DNA of 64,000 bases, taken from the NCBI GenBank assembly GCA_046074525.1, contig JBJTOK010000043.1, positions 124,001 through 188,000 on the forward strand, given 5' to 3'. Position 1 is the stretch's first letter, and each line of letters starts with the position of its first letter. Below, one piece after another: positions 33,160 to 43,300 of this stretch. The notes below the pieces were generated by a model. The model was not told the DNA's origin and searched no databases. It worked only from the letters and a program-made list of their open reading frames with translations. Both the position numbers and the translations under genes were made by a program. The stretch is from JAHEZL01 sp046074525. GTDB lineage: Bacteria; Bacteroidota; Bacteroidia; Flavobacteriales_C; GCA-002722245.

Positions 33160-35205
33160 TTAGATTTTGTGCTCTGCCAGCGCTAGTAAAAATAAGTATT
33201 CCCAGGCTATTTCCTTAAAGCGCTGATATCGTCCCGAAGCCCCGCCATGCCCGGTTTCCATGTTGCATTTGAACAGAAGAGGATTGTTGTCGGTTTTAAG
33301 ATCACGCAACTTTGCCACCCATTTTGCGGGTTCCCAATACTGCACCTGGGAATCATGATACCCGGTTTCCACAAAAATGGCGGGATAATTTTTGGCTTCT
33401 ACATTATCATAAGGAGAATACGCCAACATATAATGATAGTATTCCTCGTCATTGGGATTACCCCACTCTTCATATTCCCCCACAGTTAAGGGAATAGAAT
33501 CATCAAGCATGGTCGTTACCACATCCACAAAGGGAACCTGGGCAACAATGCCCCTGAACAAATCGGGACGCATATTGGCCACCCCACCCATCAGCATTCC
33601 ACCGGCACTTCCACCCATAGCGAATAGGGTTTGCGGAGAAGCATATTTGTTTTTGATGAGTTGCTCGGCGCAATCAATGAAATCGTAAAAGGTATTTTTC
33701 TTTTTCAGGAATTTACCATCCTCATACCACTGCCGACCGAGATCCTGTCCGCCACGGATGTGGGCAATAACATATATAAAGCCACGGTCAAGCAAACTCA
33801 AACGAGCAACGGAAAAATGCGGGTCAACAATTATTCCGTAAGAACCATAGCCATACAGTAACGTTGGTTGCGGTCCGTCCTTTTTTGTACTGCGCGCATA
33901 AACTACCGACATCGGGATTTTCTTGCCATCCCTGCCTTCGGCCCATATTCTTTCAGTAATATAATTGTCGGGGTTGTGGCCGCCTATTACCTTCTGCACT
34001 TTTTTCACCTCTTTCTTTTGTGTGGCAAGATGGATATCGAAAGTAGTGCTTGGGGTTTTTAAACTGGAGAAATGATATCTCAGTATTTCCGATGAAAATT
34101 CATAATTGGCGTACATTCCCGCGGCGTAAGTAGGCTCGCCGAAATCGACATGGTAGGACGCATTGGAGCGAAGATCAATAACCCTGAACTGCGACAAGCC
34201 ATTGATTCTTTCATCTACCACCAGATAGTTGGCAAATACTTCTACATCCTGAATGAGCACATCGTCCTTGTGTGGAATCACATCACGCCAGTAGGATTTC
34301 TCCGTGTTTTTTTCGTCGCACTCCATCAGTTTGAAGTTCACTGCATTCCAGTTGGTGAGGATAAAAAACTTGTCCTTCGCATGAAAAACAGAATACTCTA
34401 TTTTCTTTTCCCTGGCGTGAAAAACCCTAAAATCCTCATACGGTCTTTCAGCAGACACCATGCGGTATTCAGAAGTTAAAGTGCTGTTGGAGGAGAGGAA
34501 AATATATTGATCGGTTTTGCTTTTACTGACACCTAAAATAAATAACTCATCATCTTCCTGGAAAATCAATTCCTGAGTAGAGATGTCCTGACCGATATTA
34601 TACCGATAAGCCTGGAAAGGCCGCAAAGCCTCATCTTTCTTGGTGAAGAAGATGGTTTGACTATCGTTCGCCATCACAAATTCACCGGAAGTATTGGTAA
34701 TGATGCTCTTCTCGATTTCGCCAGTAATACGGTTTTTAAAGTAAATGTCGTACTGTCTTCTTGAAACGAAATCGACAGAGTATACCACATATTTCTGGTC
34801 TTCACTCACCTCAATATTGGCAACATTACAATAAGCCTTTCCTTCGGCGAGAGCGTTTACATTCAATAGAATTTCTTCGGCAGCATCCAGCGATCCCTGC
34901 TTGCGGCAATAGATAGGATACTCTTTTCCTTCCTCAAAACGGGAATAATAATAATATCCTCCATATAAATAAGGAACCGATTCCTCTTTCTGATCGATAC
35001 GGCCTACGATTTCCTCATAAATTTTTTGTTGCTCATCTTTTACCTCTTTGAAATACTCCTCGGCATAGGCATTTTCCTGCTGCAGATATTCAACAACATC
35101 AGCGCTGTCTCTTTCATTCATCCAATAATATTCATCATTGCGGGAATGCCCGTGTGTATTCAGGATATGTTCTTTTTTCTTAGCCGAAGGAGTTTTAGCG
35201 CTCAT
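33160..35205 (-). CDS. ptrB: Oligopeptidase B (S9 prolyl oligopeptidase family)
   Basis: 681-residue cytoplasmic serine peptidase, with an N-terminal seven-blade propeller (about 80-400) that gates access, then an alpha/beta-hydrolase domain. The catalytic triad is visible: Ser in AMGGSAGGMLMG, Asp in VETGYHDSQV, His in METGHGGASGR. The HIRGGQDLGRQWYEDG region supports the oligopeptidase B branch, which cuts after basic residues in short peptides. No signal peptide. Its start faces the repeat-containing intergenic region at 35.2-35.4 kb. Confidence 0.92.
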   Translation of the reverse strand: MSAKTPSAKKKEHILNTHGHSRNDEYYWMNERDSADVVEYLQQENAYAEEYFKEVKDEQQKIYEEIVGRIDQKEESVPYLYGGYYYYSRFEEGKEYPIYCRKQGSLDAAEEILLNVNALAEGKAYCNVANIEVSEDQKYVVYSVDFVSRRQYDIYFKNRITGEIEKSIITNTSGEFVMANDSQTIFFTKKDEALRPFQAYRYNIGQDISTQELIFQEDDELFILGVSKSKTDQYIFLSSNSTLTSEYRMVSAERPYEDFRVFHAREKKIEYSVFHAKDKFFILTNWNAVNFKLMECDEKNTEKSYWRDVIPHKDDVLIQDVEVFANYLVVDERINGLSQFRVIDLRSNASYHVDFGEPTYAAGMYANYEFSSEILRYHFSSLKTPSTTFDIHLATQKKEVKKVQKVIGGHNPDNYITERIWAEGRDGKKIPMSVVYARSTKKDGPQPTLLYGYGSYGIIVDPHFSVARLSLLDRGFIYVIAHIRGGQDLGRQWYEDGKFLKKKNTFYDFIDCAEQLIKNKYASPQTLFAMGGSAGGMLMGGVANMRPDLFRGIVAQVPFVDVVTTMLDDSIPLTVGEYEEWGNPNDEEYYHYMLAYSPYDNVEAKNYPAIFVETGYHDSQVQYWEPAKWVAKLRDLKTDNNPLLFKCNMETGHGGASGRYQRFKEIAWEYLFLLALAEHKI

Positions 35206-35422
35206 GTGTTTCTTTTATGTCCTGCCAAATTATCAAGTATTTCCGGCTTTTTAACATCCGGACTTTTTTGAAAGCACAAAGTTTTCCACAGCAAGCATTG
35301 CGGTGAGTAGCTGCATTTATAGTGTTTCGGGGCGTTTCTAACAAGTTTTCCACAGCAAGCCGTTTGCCTATTGCCCCAGGGCTATCTATATTGGTGTCAT
35401 ATTCATCAATTAGTGTTGAACT
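35206..35422. other. Intergenic region with two DnaA-box-like sites
   Basis: 217 bases between ptrB and a small coiled-coil gene. It contains an exact direct repeat with two TTTTCCACA sites (described separately) and a GC-rich link between. No gene, hairpin terminator or further DnaA box was found. Confidence 0.5.
35279..35360 (+). repeat. 18-base direct repeat carrying TTTTCCACA
   Basis: AAGTTTTCCACAGCAAGC occurs exactly at 35279-35296 and again at 35343-35360, 64 bases apart. The inner TTTTCCACA (35282-35290 and 35346-35354) fits the DnaA-box consensus TTWTNCACA. An initiator or regulator binding role is possible. Confidence 0.7.
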
Positions 35423-35626
35423 ATGAATACCATTTATACTTCTGAACAGCTGAAGAAAGAGCTCTCTGAATTGCAAAAGCAAAAAGACTCTTTTAGAAAC
35501 GACAGAGTAGCTGCCTTAAAGAAATACCAAAAGAAAGCGCAAGCTTCTGAAAATAACGATATCCACCTTCACAACATTGAAAGAAAAATTGAAGATCTGG
35601 AAAGGAAACTGGATTCACTTCTTTAA
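35423..35626 (+). CDS. Small coiled-coil protein
   Basis: 67 residues, strongly charged and helical throughout, with heptad-like stretches (LKKELSELQKQKDSF, then IERKIEDLERKLDSLL). No membrane segment or signal. It looks like a small dimeric coiled coil; I do not recognise a family. It follows the repeat region and overlaps the convergent FAD oxidoreductase gene by 12 bases. Confidence 0.6.
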   Translation: MNTIYTSEQLKKELSELQKQKDSFRNDRVAALKKYQKKAQASENNDIHLHNIERKIEDLERKLDSLL

Positions 35627-36673
35627 GTGATAACACCTCTCTACAGAGGCTTCTTTTTCTATCGGCGTTCCGGCTATTAAATGGCTGGCGAGTTGTGCTG
35701 CAAAAAATGGCGCAAGCATGATGCCTTTAGTACCCAATCCGTTGAAAATATACAATTGCGGGTGCTGTGGGTGCGGACCGATGAACGGTCGGCGGTCATT
35801 GCTTGCTGGCCTCACTCCTGCTTCGTGTTTTAATACTTTAATTTCTCCCTTAACATACTGAGATGCGCGTTTCAACAGGTCATCCTTGGCGACTTGATCC
35901 GGTGCAAAGTTCAAATTCTGCCAATCGTAGGTCGCTCCCAGCCTATAAGTACCATTGACCTGCGGCAACAAAAAGAAATTCTTGTTCAAGATCTTATCAT
36001 ATTTATAGCCTTCGATGCTCACAGTAAGCACATCGCCTTTTACCGGCGCAAAGGGCAGAAAGGAAAAATAAGGATTGCGGTGTACAAAAAATCCTTCGCA
36101 GAAAATCAGAGTATCGTAATTTTTTCCCTGGTAAATAAGACCTTCGGGGGTCAGCTGTATTTCATCATGAGAAAATGATGCTTCTATCAAACGCCCTTTT
36201 TCACTTAGATGAGCAGCGGCAGCATTTAAAAAAACAGAGGTGTCGATATACGCTGATTGCAATACCTCGCCAAAGCCTTCTGCATTTCCGGCACGAATAC
36301 TTTCAGGATTTTCCTTGTCAATAGACTGTTTCAGAAAATCGCGGATATCCTCTGCAGCCAGTCGTTTTTCCCATATTTCCAGCTCCTGTTTGCTTTCAAT
36401 TACCTTGGTAATATTGAGGGGATGAAAGAATTTCTGATTAAATAATTTTTCCAGCTCTTTATACCGATGATTCAGAAAAGGCAATAATTCAGCAGCTTTC
36501 CAGCTGGGCAGCAGCCTTCTGAAAACGACAGGATTGATCATGCCGGCAGCCACACGTGTAGAAGTGGGAAGCGAAGGATCGCTGACAACAGAAAACTCCT
36601 GGCCCCTCTCCTGAAGCTCCAGAGCGAGCAGTGTTCCGGCGATGCCTTGTCCGATGATTAAAAAGTTTTTCAG
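35615..36673 (-). CDS. FAD-dependent oxidoreductase (DadA-like) with a non-ATG start
   Basis: Conserved protein sequence extends well upstream of the first ATG/GTG starts (36541, 36553). Reading the minus strand before them gives FLIIGQGIAGTLLALEL, the FAD dinucleotide-binding GxGxxG, then TSTRVAAGMINPVV. The frame is open back to the LytTR regulator's stop at 36718-36716. No ATG, GTG or TTG occurs before the Rossmann motif; CTG at 36673, giving LKNFLIIGQG, is the best placed start. From there the protein has 352 residues, normal for glycine/D-amino-acid-oxidase-like proteins, and ends with the GLGTKGIMLAPFFA motif. Either CTG is used or a base error hides an ATG. Confidence 0.8.
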   Translation of the reverse strand: MKNFLIIGQGIAGTLLALELQERGQEFSVVSDPSLPTSTRVAAGMINPVVFRRLLPSWKAAELLPFLNHRYKELEKLFNQKFFHPLNITKVIESKQELEIWEKRLAAEDIRDFLKQSIDKENPESIRAGNAEGFGEVLQSAYIDTSVFLNAAAAHLSEKGRLIEASFSHDEIQLTPEGLIYQGKNYDTLIFCEGFFVHRNPYFSFLPFAPVKGDVLTVSIEGYKYDKILNKNFFLLPQVNGTYRLGATYDWQNLNFAPDQVAKDDLLKRASQYVKGEIKVLKHEAGVRPASNDRRPFIGPHPQHPQLYIFNGLGTKGIMLAPFFAAQLASHLIAGTPIEKEASVERCYHLKK

Positions 36674-36715
36674 AAAAAGTTTTTGGCTAAGGTAAGCCGA
36701 GATGGGGAGATTTTC

Positions 36716-37405
36716 CTAAAACGTGCGAACTGCCTGTAGGAATTTTACTTTGAAAGTCTTACCGAGAGGAATATTTTTTTCTTCTATAAGCACCGTGGAA
36801 TCATCAATTGAGCTTATCCTTTCAACATTCACGATGAAGGAACGATGGCTCCTTAAAAATTGTTTGGCCGGTAATTTTTCTTCTATGGATTTCAGAGAGG
36901 AAAGTACGATGTAGCGTTGCGAGAGCGTGTAAATCATTACATAATCCGACATCGCCTCTATCCATTTGATATCGTTGTATTTTATTTTAACCAGCTGGTG
37001 ATCGGTTTTCACGAAAATATGATCGCGGCTTTTCACTTCGTTTTCGGCACGGCTGTCCAGTTTCTTTTTTGCTCTTTGCACCGAATCCAGAAAACGGTTG
37101 TAGGTAATGGGTTTGTGAAGGTAATCGGTAACATCTATTTCGAAAGCTTTTACAGCATAGGTGGCTTGCGCACTCATAAAAATCACCTGCGTGTTTTCAT
37201 CCACACTTATAGCAAGATCAAGGCCGCTCATCTCGGGCATTTCTATATCCAGAAAAATAAGATCTATTTTATTGCTGCGCAGAAAAGCTGACGCCTCTAT
37301 GGCATTGGAACATATTGCGCATAAATGAAGAAAATTAGTCTTGGAGATATAGTTTTCTATTAATTTAGCCGAACCACGGTCGTCGTCAACAATTAAACAA
37401 TTCAT
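36716..37405 (-). CDS. LytTR-type response regulator
   Basis: 229 residues. Receiver domain at about 1-118: acidic pair in IVDDDRG, phospho-acceptor Asp in LIFLDIEMPEMSG, Lys in YLHKPI. LytTR DNA-binding domain at about 135-229: HIFVKTDHQLVKIKYNDIKW, FLRSHRSFIVN. It would respond to a LytS-type kinase, but none is next to it, so it is an orphan here. The FAD oxidoreductase gene follows in the same frame on the same strand, possibly in one unit. Confidence 0.92.
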   Translation of the reverse strand: MNCLIVDDDRGSAKLIENYISKTNFLHLCAICSNAIEASAFLRSNKIDLIFLDIEMPEMSGLDLAISVDENTQVIFMSAQATYAVKAFEIDVTDYLHKPITYNRFLDSVQRAKKKLDSRAENEVKSRDHIFVKTDHQLVKIKYNDIKWIEAMSDYVMIYTLSQRYIVLSSLKSIEEKLPAKQFLRSHRSFIVNVERISSIDDSTVLIEEKNIPLGKTFKVKFLQAVRTF

Positions 37406-37480
37406 TTCAGCTGGGTTTGTATTGATGTACGAAAAGCCGGAGCTTTAAGTTTCAGCACGATCCTTGTTAAAAACCAAAGT

Positions 37481-38887
37481 ATGAAGCGCTTACTATTTGC
37501 ATCTATCTTATTAATGTTTTCGGAAGTCGGAGCACAAAACGCCTTCTTCAGCAACTGGTTAAACAGTAAGGTTTTTAAGAATGCCTCCGCGGGCATTATG
37601 GTATATGATCTCGACAATGATTCTGTGCTTTTAACCAGCAATGCCGAAAAAAATCTGGTGAGTGCATCTACGCTTAAGATTGTTACCACAGCCTCTTCGC
37701 TCAAAGACCTTGGTCCAAATTTTCGCTTCAAAACCGAACTTGCTTATACTGGAACAATTCAAAACAGCACTCTATCCGGAAACCTTATGATTAACGGCTT
37801 TGGCGATGCTACACTGGGCTCCAAATATTTTGCTGAAGACCAAAAAGCTTTTATCCATCAATGGGCAGAAGAAGTGAAAAAGGCCGGAATCATTATTATT
37901 GAAGGCGACATTATTGCCAACGACAGTTACCTCGGTAGCTCGCCGGCACCTTATGATTGGCTATGGAGCGACATTTCCAATTATTACGGATCGCCTGCGA
38001 GAGCATTGAATGTTTTCGATAACCAATACACCATTTCCTTTTCCACTAAAGAAGCAGGAAGCAAGGCGGAGATCACCAGTATTTCTCCTGAAATCCCATA
38101 CCTGAAGCTGCATTCAACGGTGAAAGCTTCCGAAGAGCAAAAAGACAATGCCTATATTTTGGGCGGACCGCTTGAATTCAGCAAAGAAGTGGAAGGAACA
38201 ATTCCAGCCAATAGAAGTGCATTTAAAGTAAAGGGTGCTATTCCAGATCCAGCGCTGATGCTCGCCTGGCTGATTTTTGAAGAACTGAAAAGCAAAGGCA
38301 TTTCTGTTAAAGGGACTTACAAAAGTATCCGTGAAAAACCAACTGAAAATGGTCGCGTATTTTACACCCACCTCTCCCCTGCCCTTAAAGACATTATCGC
38401 CATTACCAATAAGCAAAGCAATAATCTTTTTGCTGAAAGCTGCGGTGCCGCAGTAAGGATGAAAAACAATGCAGTAGATTGTCAAAATAACATTGAAGTT
38501 TCCTTAAAGAATTGTGGCTTTGAACAGGCACTGATTAAAGATGCTTCCGGCCTCTCACCTACTAACGCTCTAAGTCCGAAAAACTTCACACTCCTTTTGA
38601 AAACAATGTATTCTGACGCAACTCTTTTCCCTGTTTACAAAGCAAGTTTATCTCTGGCGGGGCAGGATGGAACACTTAAAAATTTTGGCGGCGGGCAGCA
38701 ATTTGCCGGAAATTTTTTCGGGAAAAGCGGATCAATGACAGGCATTAAATCCTACGCTGGTTATCTGAAAAGCAGCAAGGGGAAAAATATTGCCGTAGTC
38801 ATCATGGTGAATCACTATACTTCCGAAAACAGCGCCATCAAAGAGAAAGCTGAGGAGTTGATCAATTACGTATACCTCAATTACTGA
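37481..38887 (+). CDS. dacB: D-alanyl-D-alanine carboxypeptidase/endopeptidase (PBP4, S13)
   Basis: 468 residues with a signal peptide (MKRLLFASILLMFSEVGAQ). Penicillin-binding motifs: SxxK as STLK (63-66) in SASTLKIVTT, SxN in ITNKQSNNLFAES, and KSG in FGKSGSMTGIKS in place of KTG. The class C (S13) layout with the long insert between SxxK and SxN is present. It trims and opens peptidoglycan cross-links in the periplasm. It is divergent from the LytTR regulator gene with 75 bases between. Confidence 0.92.
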   Translation: MKRLLFASILLMFSEVGAQNAFFSNWLNSKVFKNASAGIMVYDLDNDSVLLTSNAEKNLVSASTLKIVTTASSLKDLGPNFRFKTELAYTGTIQNSTLSGNLMINGFGDATLGSKYFAEDQKAFIHQWAEEVKKAGIIIIEGDIIANDSYLGSSPAPYDWLWSDISNYYGSPARALNVFDNQYTISFSTKEAGSKAEITSISPEIPYLKLHSTVKASEEQKDNAYILGGPLEFSKEVEGTIPANRSAFKVKGAIPDPALMLAWLIFEELKSKGISVKGTYKSIREKPTENGRVFYTHLSPALKDIIAITNKQSNNLFAESCGAAVRMKNNAVDCQNNIEVSLKNCGFEQALIKDASGLSPTNALSPKNFTLLLKTMYSDATLFPVYKASLSLAGQDGTLKNFGGGQQFAGNFFGKSGSMTGIKSYAGYLKSSKGKNIAVVIMVNHYTSENSAIKEKAEELINYVYLNY

Positions 38888-38938
38888 GTTAGCAACCCCT
38901 TACACATATACAAAATCGAAATTTATCTTGCTGAACGT

Positions 38939-38968
38939 TTGCTCCGCATCGAGTTTTATTTATCTTTA
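38939..38968 (+). promoter_or_regulatory. Candidate citrate synthase promoter
   Basis: TTG at 38939-38941, a 19-base spacer and TATCTTTA at 38961-38968, one base off TAnnTTTG. It sits 46 bases before the gltA ATG. Confidence 0.5.
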
Positions 38969-39014
38969 CCCATCGTGAAAAATTAGTTGATCAATCACCA
39001 AAAAAGCCCCTTTC

Positions 39015-40301
39015 ATGGAAGATTTCGCCGAGGTAACCTACAATGGGAAAAGTTTTAAACTTCCCGTAATTCAAGGAACAGAGAACGAAAAAGCTATCGA
39101 CATCGCTGCGCTAAGATCCAGCTCAGGCTTGATTACACTGGATTCCGGATTCAAAAACACAGGCTCAACAAAAAGTTCAATTACCTTCCTCGATGGGGAG
39201 AAAGGTATTTTAAAATACCGAGGTTATTCTATTGAGGAGCTCGCTGAAAAAGCGACTTTCATTGAAGTTGCTCACCTTCTGGTGCATAACAAATTACCAA
39301 ACAAGGCGGAACTCGAAACTTTCACCAATAACATCAAGAAGCATACTCTGGTTCACGAAGACATGAGAAAATTCTTTGATGCATATCCTTCAAAGGCTCA
39401 CCCAATGGGCGTTGTAGCAGCATTGGTTTGTTCTTTGTCGACTTTCTATCCTGAGTCGCAAAATCCTAACAGCTCAAAAGAAGAAGTAAATACCACCATC
39501 TACAGATTGCTCGGAAAATTCCCTACTATCTCTGCATGGGCTTACAAAAACCTGATGGGCCATCCAAGAGTATATCCAAACAATAAGCTGGATTACCCTG
39601 CGAACTTCCTTAACATGATGTTCGACCTGCCTTCACAGAAATACGAACTCCGCGATCCTGTTGTTAAGGCTCTCGATAAATTATTGATTCTCCATGCCGA
39701 TCACGAGCAAAACTGTTCTACTTCAACAGTACGTATCGTTGGTTCTTCACAGGCTAACCTCTACTCTTCTATCTCTGCAGGTGTTGTTGCACTTTGGGGT
39801 CCGCTGCATGGCGGTGCCAACCAGGCTGTGATTGAAATGCTTGAGAAAATTCAGAAGGATGGTGGAAACGTGGAAAAATGGATTGCCAAAGCAAAAGACA
39901 AAAATGATCCGTTCCGCCTCATGGGCTTCGGGCATCGTGTATACAAAAACTTTGATCCACGCGCTAAAATTATCAAGAAGGCCTGCGATGATGTATTGGG
40001 CGAACTGGGCATCCAGGATCCGCTGATCGACATCGCTAAACGCCTCGAAGAAGTTGCGCTGAACGATCCTTATTTCAAGGAAAGAAATCTCTATCCAAAC
40101 GTTGACTTCTACTCTGGTATCATCTATAAAGCTCTTGGTATCCCAACCGAAATGTTCACAGTAATGTTTGCTTTGGGCCGTTTGCCGGGCTGGATTGCAC
40201 AGTGGCAGGAAATGATTGGCAATAACGAACCAATCGGAAGACCTCGTCAGATTTACATTGGAGAAACCGATAAGAAATACATTCCTATTGAAAAGAGATA
40301 A
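39015..40301 (+). CDS. gltA: Citrate synthase
   Basis: 428-residue type II citrate synthase, condensing acetyl-CoA and oxaloacetate in the TCA cycle. Catalytic His in ILHADHEQNCSTSTVRIVG and in MGFGHRVYKNFDPRAK, and catalytic Asp in YPNVDFYSGI. Length and order are standard. Its last 14 bases overlap the probable start of the propeller/SpoIIE sensor gene. Confidence 0.97.
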   Translation: MEDFAEVTYNGKSFKLPVIQGTENEKAIDIAALRSSSGLITLDSGFKNTGSTKSSITFLDGEKGILKYRGYSIEELAEKATFIEVAHLLVHNKLPNKAELETFTNNIKKHTLVHEDMRKFFDAYPSKAHPMGVVAALVCSLSTFYPESQNPNSSKEEVNTTIYRLLGKFPTISAWAYKNLMGHPRVYPNNKLDYPANFLNMMFDLPSQKYELRDPVVKALDKLLILHADHEQNCSTSTVRIVGSSQANLYSSISAGVVALWGPLHGGANQAVIEMLEKIQKDGGNVEKWIAKAKDKNDPFRLMGFGHRVYKNFDPRAKIIKKACDDVLGELGIQDPLIDIAKRLEEVALNDPYFKERNLYPNVDFYSGIIYKALGIPTEMFTVMFALGRLPGWIAQWQEMIGNNEPIGRPRQIYIGETDKKYIPIEKR

Positions 40302-43300
40302 GAACATCTTCACTTCATTTTTCAACATAAGGCGGCTTTTTCAGGCCGTCCTTTTGCTTTTATTCCCTTTGGTATCAGAAGGGCAACGCTACAATTTTTC
40401 TCAATATACTATCGAAGACGGATTGCCTTCGAGTGAAGTAGTGGATGTTTTGCAGGATCATCTCCGTTACATATGGATAGCCACACCTAATGAAGGTATC
40501 ATAAAATTTGATGGTGTTGACTTTCGTCAGTATAAAGAAAATGACGGACTCATCAGCAACTACACTCAATGTATTTACAGGGACTCCAAAGGAAAAATAT
40601 GGGTAGGTACAAGAAAGGGAATTACCCTTTTTGATGGTTTCGACCCTATTAATTTCACGAAAAAGCACGGACTACCCGATGAAGATATTCTGTCTATCGA
40701 AGAATATCACAATGAACTCTACATAGGAACAAAAAAGGGTGGATTAGCAGTTTTTACTGGAGACGGCTTTTCACCAAGATTTGGCTTGAATGCGAAACTC
40801 AGTAGGAGCATAAAATGCCTTTTTGCCGATTCAAAAGGCCAGCTCTGGATCGGTGGTGACAATGGACTTGCCGTTTTGAAAAACGACAAAATCACGACGT
40901 ATGACGTAGAAAATGGACTACCCGATAAAGCCATAAACGATATCACGGAAATAAATGGAGAGATTTGGATAGCAACGAATGCCGGGCTAGTGCTGGTGGA
41001 GGAGGATGGATTTAAAACCTATACTACAAAAGATGGATTACCAAGTGACCAAATCCTTTCCCTTACCAAGGACAAGGGCGACGTTTTATGGATAGGTACA
41101 GGAAAAGGCGCGGCTAAAATGTCTGATAACCAGTTCACTCGCTTTGATGCTAGAAGAGGATTCACCAATAACCCCGTTAATGCCATCATTATCGATTCCG
41201 GAGAAAACACCTGGTTTGGAACAAAGGGATCCGGATTATTTAAATATTCAGGTCATGACTTTACTTATTACACCCGTGAAGATGGATTGGAATTCGACAA
41301 CATCACTGCTGTGCTGGTGGATGCTGAAGGCTACAGATGGTACGGCTCTCTAGGAGGTGGCCTTTACCGGATGAGGCATGATACACTTGTTGAATTTACT
41401 GCTAAGGATGGCCTGCCGAGTGATCAGGTTACGGCGCTCTGCGAATCCTATAACGGCGTTATCTGGATTGGAACTCCCGCCGGACTTGCAAAAATCGAGA
41501 AGGGCAAGGTCTCTACCAACACAGGAGTGGAACTCAATGATGCCAATATCACTTGTCTCTACGAGGATTCCCGGCACATTCTCTGGATAGGCACCAAGGC
41601 TGGAATTACCGCATATGATGGTGTCAACTCTCAAAATTACGGTCAGCTCAATGGATTAACGTCCAATAACGTTAGGTGTATCACCGAAGACAAAGAGGGC
41701 TCAATGTGGATTGGTACTTTTGAAGGACTTAACCGATTTAACCTCAAGGAATTCCTCACCTATACTATGGAAGACGAGGAAGGACTGCCATCCAATGTAA
41801 TCAATTCATTGGCTGTCGGACCTAATGGCGCAATCTGGATAGGAACGGATAAAGGGTTGGCCAAATTTAAAGACGATAATTTCAAGATCTTCACCACAAA
41901 ACAAGGATTGAGCCTGAATAATGTGTCCATGCTTCAGTTCGACATTGAAAACTCTCTCTGGGTTGGCTCCATGCGAGGTGTAGACAAAATATTCTTCACT
42001 CCTCCCCAAGTAGAAAAAAAGAAAGGAATCGAAATTGATTTCATAAAGCACTATGATGTTTCTAATGGTTTTCTTGGGATGGGAACCAATAGGAATGCTT
42101 CTTCTATATCACCTGATGGCTTAATATATTTCGGAACGTTTAAGGGCGTGGTAGAATACAACTCTGATATTGAAAACAACCATAGTTACACCCCAAAACT
42201 GATCATCACAGGTATATCGCTGGGAAATCAGTACATCAATTGGAAAAAATACACCGACTCTATTGAAAGATGGACACTCGTACCAAAAGGCCGGCTGGTA
42301 TTAAAACACAATGAAAACAATCCTGTTTTTCGCTTTATTGCAATTGATCACGCTGCACCAGAAAAGGTAAAATATAGCTACCGATTAGTCGGTTTCGACA
42401 AAGAAGGCTTCCCCGGAACTTCCTTTGAAGCCCGTCATGAAGCCATTTTCTCCAACCTTGAACCTGGCGACTATGAATTTATCGTAATGGCTGAAAATGC
42501 TGATGGTGAGCCCATAGATCCAATCGTTTTCAGGTTTACCATCCTGCCTCCTTTCTGGAACACACTGTGGTTCAAGGGATTAGTGGCGGTTTCCATCGCA
42601 CTGATCATTTACGGATATATCAAATTAAGAGAGAGAAAATTACGTCAGGAAAGAGAATTGCTTGAACAAAAGGTGGAGGAAAGAACTGAAGAGGTAATGG
42701 AGCAGAAAAGACAGATTGAATTTGTTAACCTTGAAATGATTGCCAAGAATAAGGAGATCGAGGAAAAGAACACCGATCTGAACTCCAGCATCCGTTATGC
42801 ATTGACCATACAGCAATCGTATTTCCCTCCTCTGAGCGAATTGAATCACCTCAAGGATGCTTTCCTCTATCACGCTCCAAGAGACATTGTTAGCGGGGAT
42901 TTTTATTGGTTCAAGTATCTTGGTGACAAGATGGTGATTTCTATCAGCGACTGTACTGGTCACGGTGTGCCGGGAGCATTTATGTCGTTAATTGGCATGA
43001 CCCTTCTCGACCAAATTGTAGATAAGGATGGTGTTTTAAACCCCGCTGAGGCATTGAAACGCATCGACCGGGGTATCATTAAGGCCTTCGAAAATAGCGA
43101 CACAGAATCGAACGATGGTATGGACATGGCACTGATCACCATCGATTTCAAGAAAAAAACAGTAATGTATGCCGGCGCTTTCCGTCCGCTCATCTATGTA
43201 AGCAATGGTGAAATGACCGAAATCAAAGCCACAAAAACATCCCTCGGTGGAAGTTTTGAAGTGAAAGAAAAGGATTTTGAATTACACGAAATAAACTATT

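Noticed and set aside
36716..37405. Two-component pair LytTR regulator with a histidine kinase
   Set aside because: No kinase gene is adjacent; the regulator is treated as an orphan.
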